A DNA stretch of 64,000 nt from Kingdonia uniflora. Lineage: Eukaryota > Streptophyta > Magnoliopsida > Ranunculales > Circaeasteraceae. How positions within the stretch are numbered: position 1 is the stretch's first letter; every line of letters starts with the position of its first letter. The notes beneath the pieces are model-generated. The model was not told where the DNA came from. It did no database searches and saw only the letters and a list, made by a program, of their open reading frames with translations. The stretch lies in the NCBI GenBank assembly GCA_014058105.1, contig JACGCM010002205.1, forward strand, positions 3,782,001 to 3,846,000, written 5' to 3'. The position numbers were made by a program, and so were the translations under genes. Positions 22,491 to 32,389 of this stretch are shown in pieces.

Positions 22491-22860
22491 CACTACAACA
22501 AATACGGGTATTTATGTCACTAAAAAAGTGACGTAAAATGGAAATAACGTCACTTTTGCAAGCGACGTTGACCAAGGTGACTTGGCTAGTACTATGCATT
22601 TACGTTACTTTTTTAATGACGCTTTTATGTTAAAAAGTGACATTAAAAATGTTATTTCATTAAATAATTTATGCTTATTCACGTCATTTAAAAGTGACGT
22701 AATAGGTACATTTTTACGTCAGCTAAGAAATGACGTAATATAGGTATCCTTGTCACGTTAAAAGTGACGTAATTAATGAATTAACGTCATGCGAAAAGTG
22801 ATATAGATACATAAAGCAAAGAAATCTACATCACCGTAAAGCGATGTTAATGGTTTGAAA
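22491..22860. repeat. CACTA left terminus and subterminal repeats
   Basis: CACTACAACAAA starts at 22491. Over the next 370 bases AAGTGACGT-like words and their reverse complement ACGTCACTT recur about ten times, often as facing pairs (ACTAAAAAAGTGACG, AACGTCACTTTTGC, AAAAGTGACGTAAT). Subterminal repeats of this kind bind the TNPA-type protein in studied CACTA elements. Confidence 0.8.
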
Positions 22861-23644
22861 TTCAAAAAAATAATAATAATAAATTGCCCTGCAGCTCTTG
22901 TATCTCATGCTATGCATATGAGGAACTTCAGCTGCAAGGTAGCCACCTGCCTGCATTTATACAAGATTTATAACTATACTTAAGTAATAGAAATACCTAA
23001 AAATAAATTAATATGTGCAGTACTTTTCAAAATAGAAACATATATTAATGTTGTAATGCCATACATGTTGATTTCAAGTGCAATAACAATCACGCTTGCA
23101 ACCGAATCTCTATGTATTTATAATAAAATTAAAACCAAGGAATCTAGAAACACTGAGTGACATTAGCATAGAGCCTTAAACCACCTTGAGAAAAAATAAA
23201 AAAGAAGAAATGAAATGAAGATTCATATACATTTATTTCTCCGCTTTAAACTACCAAGGAAACAAACATGGCTCGCTAATGTTGGTCATTGATGCAATAA
23301 CCTACCAAGACTTGGACATCATTTTTACTGCTCTCAATACTATCCTTACTAGTCTTGCTTTCATCTTCATGTGAGACATGATCTTTAGTTGATCAACATA
23401 GAGAAGAAGAAAAAATAATTAAATACATGATCATCCAGAGAAAATAAATACTCATATATCAAAAGTAAAAGAGAGAGGGCATTAAGAATATAAAACTTAC
23501 AATTTTTATTTCTTAGAGGTGTTCTTCATGATTACTTAAGACCATATCCATGGCTATTTTTTGGTATTCCTTTGTCAGAGAATGCACATCTAAGGTGGGA
23601 ATTTACCTGAATCTACTTGGGTCGGAATTTGAGAGCTTCACCTC
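22861..23644. other. CACTA interior, no gene recognised
   Basis: AT-rich sequence between the subterminal region and the stop codon of the cyclin fragment. Part of it (from about 23400) may be the captured cyclin 3' untranslated region, but no signal proves this. Confidence 0.4.
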
Positions 23645-24565
23645 TTAGTCCATATCAGATGGTTTATTTAGGTTTACCCTCTTAAAATCAGAATCTGCCT
23701 GAGAAGAATTTGCACTTGACACCATTGGTAACTCGTTGCTTTTATAGCTCAAGCATGAGACATCTTGCATTTCCATTGGGTTCTGGGGTACAGATTGAAC
23801 TGCCGCACTTCTTTGAAGCTTATGAATAAGTTCAAGGCACTTGAAAACTCTCTCCTATATATCCAAAATAAATTCCCCATATAATCAATATACAAACACT
23901 TCCAAGGATAATAATAAAAAGATGAGCAAAGGCATTAGTTTGATTGAGTAGTTTACCTTTTGTACATTTTTTATTAAGCAAGGTTCATACTTGTCAAGGT
24001 TGGTTTCCCTTATTACAGATATTGACACGGCTGCAGCAACCTCAGACGGCTTGAATTCCAAGTATTCAATCCCTATATTGATTTCCCACACAACATTGAT
24101 TAAGCTTTTGCTCCAATATACTTTGTTTCATATCAAAAGAGTGAAGATTTTGGAAGAAAAAGAAGAGACGAAAAATACCTTGTACTCGCCTTAAAATGAG
24201 CTCAACTAATCGAGATATCTGTGAGCTTGGTGGAGGTAGATCATCATTGTTCTTACGAAAGAAGTAGTCCATGAAAGTGAAAGGTGTCACACCTCTCATT
24301 CTCCACTTTAATGTGCTCAACACTAGAAGCTCCATTCTCTGTATAGTTTTAGCTTCGAAGATGAACTTGCAATCCTCAACCTTCAAGTAAACACATAATA
24401 ATTCAGGAATATACACATGACTAACAATATAAAATACATCACAAACAAGTCTTTATGTTTGTGAACCTACAAATCTACAGATAGAGGCACTTCTATCTCC
24501 TCCATTTTGGCTGCTAAGGATAAACAAGCTACATCTAACAACTGCATTATCCAAGCTTTCCCTCT
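23645..24565 (-). pseudogene. CYCD: D-type cyclin gene fragment: last four exons, captured by the CACTA element
   Basis: Four exons with matching phases and GT-AG introns: 24565-24467 (GKAWIMQLLDVACLSLAAKM), 24380-24179 ([30 protein letters not shown]), 24072-23957 (EYLEFKPSEVAAAVSISVIR, NVQK) and 23854-23645 (ERVFKCLELIHKLQ to a TAA). This is the second part of the cyclin box and the C-terminal tail of plant CYCD proteins, which activate CDKA to phosphorylate retinoblastoma protein. The N-terminal exons, including the LxCxE region, are absent. The last codon of the first visible exon is TAG where CAG is expected; otherwise the coding frame stays open across all joins. Same orientation as the transposase genes. 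Confidence 0.88.
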
Positions 24566-24699
24566 CTACATAAACATACAAACAATGAACACAATCAGCA
24601 TCTGAAACTAGTAAACTAAATTAGCTAATGAAGAATACACATGTGTACCTGCAAATCTATACTGACCACTCAGGCTATCCTCATGCTATTGGCCTAAGA
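24566..24699. other. Junction between cyclin fragment and mitochondrial-like block
   Basis: Intron remnant of the cyclin gene passing into unlike sequence. A minus-strand run ending in GATTTGCAG before GTACAC (near 24660) looks like the end of an exon, but I cannot assign it to a gene. Confidence 0.35.
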
Positions 24700-26010
24700 T
24701 CGCGGATGGACTATACAGAAACTATTAGACCACTGCTCCCAAACTACGCTATGCTCTAAGAGTTTCTCCAGCATCAGTCATATATTCTGTAAGGTCTTCA
24801 TAACCAAGGATCCCATGATTCACGCTTTTAAAGACTCAAGATAAGTTTCTGAGCTACTAGTCCTGTCTAAACCACTTAGGAAGCTAGAGCGTAGCTTTGA
24901 AAGAAAAGGCGATGCATAAGACGAGTCATGGGCACATGAAGAGCATAGCCAAGGATCCTTCCCCCCTTTCCGCATATCATAATAGCGGTTTTAGTAAGTA
25001 GCTTTAGGGGTCAGGTCCGTAACACATGCAAGCCAGCAAAAAAAGTAGCTGGAGGGTGCGAATATGCGTTGAGGGAAGCACTCCTAAAAGAAAGTTAGTC
25101 TATAGTGAATAGCAAGAAGAGCTCTGGTATGACATAGCGCATCATGAACTCACTATAAAGGAAAAGCAAAAGAACCCCGACCACGCTTCCTTTTTAGAGC
25201 TTTGAGGCAAGGATAAGACCGAAGCACATAGCTACTTTCTTCCATACCGAATAGCTACTTTCTTCCATACCGAAGCACATAGCGACTTTCGCCGAGGATC
25301 CTTGGAAGTCAGGTTCTTCGCTTTCTTGAAGCACATAGCGACTTTCTTCCATCGTCTACAAGACTCATATTATGGTTACGACCATCACACCTAGCAGCTC
25401 CACTACCTTTTACCTTTACCTAAATGGGTAAGATAGCTTTCTTTTAATATAAGATAGGGGATGCTTAGTATTTTTTTGTCTCCTCCTCCCCGGATAAAAG
25501 AGAATAGGTGTAATAGGTGCTGGAATAAAAAGAGAATAGGCTTTAAGTAGCTGGAAGGGTCCTCAAGTGAGAATAGGTGGGCTTTAGTAGTTTAGGGATT
25601 AAATAAGGGTTGTGGAATATGCCTTAAGTAGCTGGAAGGATCCTCAGTAGTTTAAAAGCTTATGTAGGTTAACTAAAGACTGACAATTAGATGGGCATTA
25701 GTCGCATCGCACCAGTAGACAGAGAAAGCCACTGAGGGGTGAACCTTTAAAGATAAACTACGCATGGAAAAAAGAAGCCTCGTACTAAGACGGAAGCGTA
25801 GTAAAGACTTAGAAAGCATCTGCGAGTCAAGCCTAGCTAGACAGAGAAGAGAGTTCGCTACCTTTAGGGCATACGGTACCTTTAGGGCATATAGGAACCC
25901 CCGGTCTCAACCTGACTTACGTATGGGGAAAAAGGTCCAATTGAGGAGTTGTTCTCGTGGAAGCTCCAAAAGAAGTTCCGCCTGGAATATCAAAAAGAAG
26001 TAAAATGAAA
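24700..26010. other. Probable mitochondrial-derived DNA (NUMT-like) inside the CACTA element
   Basis: Base composition and texture change sharply: the block is less AT-rich and shows plant-mitochondrial-style intergenic words such as GAAGCACATAGCGACTTTC (three or more times), AATAGGCTTTAAGTAGCTGG, CAGAGAAAGCCACTGAGGGG and GCGAGTCAAGCCTAGCTAG. A 79-codon plus-strand frame at 25764-26003 is rich in Arg and Ser but matches no gene I know. No mitochondrial gene is identifiable, so the origin is an inference from texture. Confidence 0.45.
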
Positions 26011-26527
26011 AACAAAGTACTGCTAAAGTTAAGGGCAAACTTCAGCATTATAAGGTTTGACCCACAAAAGTACAATGTAGCAGCGCTTTCTGTTTCGACT
26101 CGGGCCTAGAGGGTGTCTTAAATTTAAGACATTATTCAGACACTTCCATTTATGTGATGATGTGGCCAAAAGACAAGCTTACGATATTTATCAATTTAGA
26201 TGCTAGATTATCATGCTACAATATCTCTCCTTAAGCCTAACGTGTAAAGCTGCTATTAGTGGGTTTGTTATTTAATCCAAGATTTTAACCTATCTGCTGC
26301 AAACCTGAATACTACTAATAGAACCACCCTTGTAGATGCTCTTTATATAATAAAGATATATAATGGCTATAATATCAGATTATCAACGATAAAGTTCCAG
26401 AACCCCGTGGACACCCAGATTGAGAAATATAACGTCATTTGATCTTTTGGAAATGACACACTCTAAAGAAGAAACTGTCACTCAAACATCTCTTACAGCT
26501 TCAAATAGGCCGAGTAAATATAAATAC
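26011..26527. other. CACTA interior beside the TRCF fragment, no gene recognised
   Basis: The higher part (from about 26400) is intron that follows the last visible TRCF exon, which ends in AAG before GTATTT. The rest carries no supportable frame. The final TRCF exon is not present. Confidence 0.4.
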
Positions 26528-28406
26528 CTTGATATGGCTCTCCTCCAGAACAAGAGAATTGCGGTGAACATCGGATGTCATCGACTGCAACATTAGTTTG
26601 AAGACCTTCTTTGTCATATTTGTTATCATACCAACCGTCTTTCCTGAGGTAAATATTCTAGTGATTCCAAGATCTGCTGCCATCCTCCTTACATAAAGAT
26701 TTTTTAGTAATATCTCCATGGAGCGTGGTTTTTTCCATATTGCCGACGTAGATCATCTGTGAATTGCATTAAACTCCAGATGTCTCCTTTGGCAACTTTC
26801 TCAGCCTCGCCAATTATTTCCATGGGGTTCTCCAGATAATTTATGTACTCAGAAGGGAGATGATAAGTAATATTTATATCAAGCTGTCATTACAAGTTTA
26901 GGAACACAAAAAAGAATAGTAGATAAGAATGTTGATTGAAACAACTAAGTGCAGATACTAGATTTTATATCTACAACAAAATGAAGAAAGTAACATAGAT
27001 AGTTTAAGTCTATAGTCCATATTTCAGACCACCGTTCACTAAATCAAACCTAAAAGAATACCCCAAGTAAAAGACGCCAATTCGAAGCTAGCAAACATCT
27101 GAATTCTGCATTATGTGTTCAGATAAGAGTAGAATTCCAGGATGGTATTTTTATTTCAGTTACTTCATATTTCTTTAGTTTCTGTCCTAATCCCGTGTTT
27201 ATGTTGGTGACCACGTTCTCTGTCTTTAAGGACAAGAAACTAAATTTACTAATAACCAAAAGAATTGATTAATCATAAAATTGCATTTATCTCAGAAGGC
27301 CACGTATTTCCTACTGAAACCCCAAGAACGTATCAATAAGCCAAATATCTATTTAGGTGTGGCATACCTTACATACATAATATATACATACAGATACCAT
27401 GTAATAGAGAAGCATTCATGCTATTCTATTTAGTCCATAACATGAAATTTTTGTAGATACCTGTACAGTCTGATAAGGAACTGAGACTAGGCGATGATCC
27501 TCAACCTGAGAAACAACCAAATAATAATCGCAGTCCAGATATTGTTTTATATTAGGCTCCAAGAGACAACAGACACTGAAATGTGTACGCCTATATACAT
27601 ATATTATGTATAAACCAAGAGATCAAATAAGAGAAGGTCACCATTTAAAGGGTAAGTGGGAGTCGTATTTGTAACTATAGCTTTGATTGGTTTGAGAAAT
27701 TTGAAGGAAAATATTTAGATAAAAAATTTATTTACAGAATCTAGGGAGAGAAAATTTGATGGTGGGATAGATTTGAGTACCCTTCTTTTTATAAATTTCT
27801 TATTTGCTGCAACAAATTATAGTTTGCAATTGTTTCCTTCAACTTTCAGTGCCCAACTAAATAAAGCAAAATAGAAATCCATTACTAGTTTTCGTGGAAA
27901 TGCCATTTCATCGAAAAAGATTTTCATTTTCTTACACGCCATCAAATTTACAATTCTAGTAAACAGTTAAGAAAGTGAATCGAGAAGGTGCCATAAAGGA
28001 AAGATGCCTTAGACAAGCTTTCAAAAAGAATTTCAAAGAATAAATCAATGCCTACATTTCCAACATCGCCAGTCTGCTGCTCACCAAAAATATTCCCAAA
28101 TCCTCTTATACCCATATCATGCTCTGCAAGTTGGAAACCTTAGCCAAGTTTGTGACATACTTCAAGAGCTGTGAGTCTTTCCTACAAATTAACAACTCAA
28201 ATAGTCATTGAACCCAAACTACAAATTAATGATAAGATAATGAGCTACAAATCATATTGAGGACAACCCAGATGAAAATGATCAATGATAATCTAGTGGG
28301 GGTAATAAAGATAACATACCAATGCTTGATCAGACATCAGCGACTTATCAGGGAAAAATAAGTGTGCATGAGCTTCTTTATCTGCACCACCCACCCTTCC
28401 ACGCAG
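26528..28406 (-). pseudogene. TRCF: TRCF/Mfd-like helicase gene fragment: four internal exons, captured by the CACTA element
   Basis: Exons on the minus strand: 28406-28320 (LRGRVGGADKEAHAHLFFPD), 28181-28008 (HDMGIRGFGNIFGEQQTGDV), 27505-27461 (VEDHRLVSVPYQTVQ) and 26883-26528 (HLPSEYINYLENPMEIIGEA, LYVRRMAADLGITRIF). These are helicase motif VI (RGRVGR, here RGRVGG) and the C-terminal TRCF domain of the plant homologue of bacterial transcription-repair coupling factor, a chloroplast-targeted protein as far as known. Exon phases join correctly. Damage: motif VI Arg to Gly, a TAA for Gln in the second exon (LG-stop-GFQ), GC instead of GT after the second exon, and a one-base loss in an A run that shifts frame in the last exon. 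All exons 5' of motif VI and the final exon are missing. Confidence 0.88.
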
Positions 28407-29034
28407 CTATGGCATAATAAAAGTTCAAATGCTACGGTTAATAATCATTTTCTAGTTTCTTGCCTCAAACATAAAGAGAAGATCAAGCTAATCAATTAAG
28501 CGGAGAAGTAGTCAAGCCGGTGAAATCTTGCCTACATAACACAAAAAAGAAAATCATAAACCTATACATATAAAAGTGAAATAATGAAGCACTCCAACAT
28601 AAATAAATGAAAAACTAACCTAAAACAAAAAATTGTTCGGTATTGCAATAGTTATTCTCTTCCAAGTATCCAATACAATAAATTTTTATCCTTTTCCCTC
28701 CTCCTTTATCCGGGCATGGGACCGGCATTGAATAGCCATAAATAAGGCTCCATTGGCGGAGTTAAAAAATTGTACCTGCAAAAAAAATAATTAGTAACCC
28801 GTTAAAAAATATTAATAAAGCATTCTAGCCTAGTATAAGATTCATAATATAAAAATTTTATAGTCTAATAAAAATACAGAAAACATATTCAAACTGAGTC
28901 TAATAATATAATATCCTTAACTAAATCACTACTTGATAATAAATCACATCATAAAAAAGTCTAATAAATATGAAATACTCATATCCAAATTCAGCATTAT
29001 TGCCTAAATACCCTATATTAAATCCTTAAATTAA
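28407..29034. other. CACTA interior between TRCF fragment and TNPA-like gene
   Basis: Begins as TRCF intron (acceptor ATGCCATAG next to the exon at 28406) and turns into AT-rich sequence without a supportable exon. The capture boundary lies somewhere in this stretch. Confidence 0.4.
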
Positions 29035-31170
29035 TTACTCCTTGATAATAATCGGTGTTGGCCAAGCCACAAATGATCCGCATGCATCTCCGATTGTCTT
29101 CAAATGACCATTCCCTCTAGCAAGTGGTACGTTTTCCTTCAAAGCAATTTGGATACTCACCTTCGACATTCCAATTCTTAAAGGTACATTATGAACTTTA
29201 CATGTAGGCTCCTCATTATACCAATGACCAGTAGCCATCACATTACTTGGTGTAAGCCAAAACAATTTGTATTTAACAGGATGCGATGGTATGTGGTTTC
29301 CTTGGTGGAATGAAAGTCAGAAATTTTAAGTATTTAATAGTGTTAACTATTAAAAAGAATTTAATTCCATGTGAGAGCATACCGAAGCTAATCTGTTGCT
29401 TTCTGGAAGGGTAGTTTCATCTTGGGCACTTATTTGGTTTGGCCGTTGCAACATAAAAATATTAATGACATAAAATTAATTAAATTAAAATAGCAAGGGA
29501 GTTCATATGATATACCATAAAATTTTCTAGTTTGGCCATATGAACCCTCAACGACGCTATTTCATCTTTTAAACCTTGTACCAGTACCACTTCCTCTCGT
29601 AATTCCTTGACTTCTTCTTGTAAACTTTGAACTAACACTCCACTTTGTTGTATGCTGTTATAAACCATTAGTGAGATGCCGAATCCTGTAACCCTCACTC
29701 GTCCAGTGCATTCAGGACCAAAAAGCACTGTGAGATCCACTTCACCAGCATCAATCTGATCCTAAAAATTGCAAGTCACACATTAAACTATGAAAAGTAT
29801 GTATAATGAATGATTAAGAAAAATATCAACTAAGAAAGTACATACTATTTTTTCTTTCACCAAGCCATTTGCTGGCTCTTCATTCTTTTTTTTGTGGGCC
29901 CTTTTCCATACATTAGATTTTCAAACTTTTTTAACTACTTATGTTGTGTCATCTGCAATCTCTTTATTCTACATTATAAAAATGTAAGATATCACTTAAT
30001 ATTATATTAAGTGATATCTTACATTTTTATAATGTATATATATAATTAGTGAGCCATTGCATAATAGACGTGTAAGAGAACTACCATCTTATGCTCCAAG
30101 CGAGGGTATCCTAGACGACTGCATGCATGGGGTAATTTATGGTTTTCCCTGACGTTAATGTGTTTTCTCCTAGTTTCCAGCACGTAGTAATATTTAAAAA
30201 AATCTAATAAACAATTTAAGTTATAGAAATTGAAAAGAAAGTAAATCTATAATTCTCATACCTTGTACTCGGATGTCGTGCACTGTACAACAAAAACTTC
30301 CCATTGGTCGTAAGGTACATCCTCAGGACAATTTGCAAGAACTTGTTCCAAATCATCTTCAATATCAATTACTTTTCTCTTTTGAACTTTGTGTTCATGC
30401 CAATCCTTCCCCGTAGTCATAAGTGCAAGCTTTCTAGCCTCATCAGGTACTATAAACTTTTGCAGCAAATAGGAATTAAAATTTTTAAAACTTTACTAAA
30501 GAACATAATTAATGTAAAATGCAAGTGTATATTACCTTAATCATGGTCCATAAACTGTCTTTGAATTCATTTCCCACATCATGCTAGGTGGTAAATGTGA
30601 TCGGAACCACCTCTCAAACTATAACACCAAAATATGTGTTGTAACCCACCGAATCTTCCCCAACAGGTTGCCCTAGCAAGTTGTATTCCAGAGGTCTTCT
30701 TAAGTAGTTTTCAGTTGTAATAACTTTACAATTTTTTGGCCCCCTTCGACGCTTGAAATTGTGCATAGGCTAGTTTGATGCTTCGGAAGTAGCTTTTTGT
30801 CCCGGGCTCAAGTTATGTTCTTCCTGCACTATTTTTGGCACTATTTCTGGTTGGGCAGATCGACAAAGACCTATCATGGCACGTACTATAACAAATGCAC
30901 ATGAGCAATAGAACACGTGTATACTTTAGATATATAGTTGAATTATGTTAACCATCTAATATTTACCTCTAGGATTTAAATTATTTATTGTACATAGGTT
31001 TTCAATGACACGTTTTGCCTTTCTCGCAATGGAAATTTGAACCTGCAATTATAAATATCGTTACCAACGTGAAATAAGTGTACTGGTCATTGAAATTAAA
31101 ATTATAAAAGATATTATTTAGAGTTTCTTACAGTTGTCATCTTTTTCGCTGAATTTCTTCGATCCATAGT
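29035..31170 (-). pseudogene. CACTA second transposon gene (TNPA-like, plant En/Spm transposase family)
   Basis: Exon-like blocks in order on the minus strand: a start near 31170 (MDRRNSAKK), a block around 30760-30550 with RPLEYNLLGQPVGEDS, 30468-30256 (FIVPDEARKLALMTTGKDWH, YDQWEVFVVQ), 29740-29490 (LFGPECTGRVRVTGFGIS followed by a heptad-rich coiled coil, VQSLQEEVKELREEVVLVQG), and 29265-29035 (GMSKVSIQIALKENVPLARG, GSFVAWPTPI). These are the hallmarks of the protein encoded beside tnp2 in plant CACTA elements, thought to bind the subterminal repeats. Introns separate the blocks; a few stops are present, so it is probably not functional. Confidence 0.8.
29971..30035. repeat. Perfect 32-bp inverted repeat with a 1-base centre
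   Basis: 29971-30002 and 30004-30035 are exact reverse complements (ACATTATAAAAATGTAAGAT at the outer end), separated by a single T. It lies in an intron of the TNPA-like gene and would form a hairpin in RNA or a cruciform in DNA. Confidence 0.95.
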
Positions 31171-32389
31171 ATCACCTCCTGAGAGCTTGACCTATTAAAA
31201 AATTTCATAATATCAAAATATCATTGAATTTTGTGTAACTATTAGAAGCATAAATAGCATAAAAGGATAAAAAGTACCTAATCCCAAATCACTATAGGAT
31301 AATCTTATAAATTAACAATAAATATTCAACTAAGTTACTAAACCAGACATATAGCAGGTAGTAAAGAAATTAATTTCTTTATGTTAAAGAGTTTATAAAA
31401 TATAAACTACTCAAGTAGTAACTAAACAAAATATATGGCAAAGAGAAAAATAATGACTAGTCTTCATTGTTATGCAAATTCACGTTATTTTAAACGTCTG
31501 CAGTGTTTTGCACCCATATTCCTTCACAATCCTAACGCAAATACCCTTCGTCTTCTTCATTGTTTACCATCTCTCCTATAGGCTCAAGGCTAACCATAGG
31601 TGTTGATATTTTGTTGGCATTGTACTCCACATCTTGAAATCCTCAAGGAGGTGCTCTCAGCACGACATACCAATTTGAATCCTCCACCTCTCGAGAGTAA
31701 AATACTTCCTAAACCTGAGATGCAAGGATGAAGGGATCTTGCTATTGAGTAATTCCTTGATGATGATTGACTAATGTAAATCCGTCATCAATTTTTATTC
31801 CTGTTCCAATGCTTGCCCAATCGCATAAGAATACTGGATACCAAAATGTACAATAGTCAAGCAAAATAATGTTTTTTATCACACCGTAGTAAGTCACAGG
31901 CTTCTCAACTTATCTATTGTCTTTATCACTCGACCTACACAAGGTAGTAGAAGACAAAGAAACTCCCGAGTTTTGAGTTCCTTTTTCTGCATCTTCTGTA
32001 TGGAAGTGGTGACCATTTATCATATAACATCGCTAACTCATGGCTGTCTTTCTTGGACCATACGATAACCATTCCAAAGTAGGGGATACATCTTTATGTT
32101 TTATTTCTCTTAAATCTGAAAATCATGATAAATTAGATAAGGATAATTGTCATATAGAGTAACCCAAAAAAATATGAGAGGCACAATAAACCTTTTGCAT
32201 ACCTCATGTTTAAACCACTCATTGAACTCGTCTGAATGTTTTTTACTTTGCTTGCCATCATATCTTTGCAATCGGCGATCTTGACGAATGAGTTCACTCT
32301 TGTGTTTTTTAGAGTAAATATGAGTTTTTGTTATTGTATAAGAATGTATATATAATAAAGTCGTTACATGTATATATATATAATGTAAC
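31171..32389 (-). pseudogene. CACTA intergenic region and decayed 3' exons of the tnp2-like gene
   Basis: Between 32100 and 31480 the minus strand shows fragments typical of the last part of tnp2-type ORFs (segments resembling the DUF4216 region: a TWGM-type start is not clear, but WKHWN-like and VVRAP-like blocks are replaced by decayed equivalents) with several stops. From 31480 to 31171 no coding sequence can be supported. The assignment is by position more than by motif. Confidence 0.4.

Noticed and set aside
24618..24690. Possible further exon of the cyclin gene (minus strand, ending GATTTGCAG before GTACAC)
   Set aside because: The donor looks good, but no frame gives the expected cyclin-box residues. 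It may be a degenerate second copy of an exon end or chance.
25764..26003. 79-codon frame in the mitochondrial-like block
   Set aside because: Arg/Ser-rich, no recognised mitochondrial protein; kept only as a remark in the block entry.
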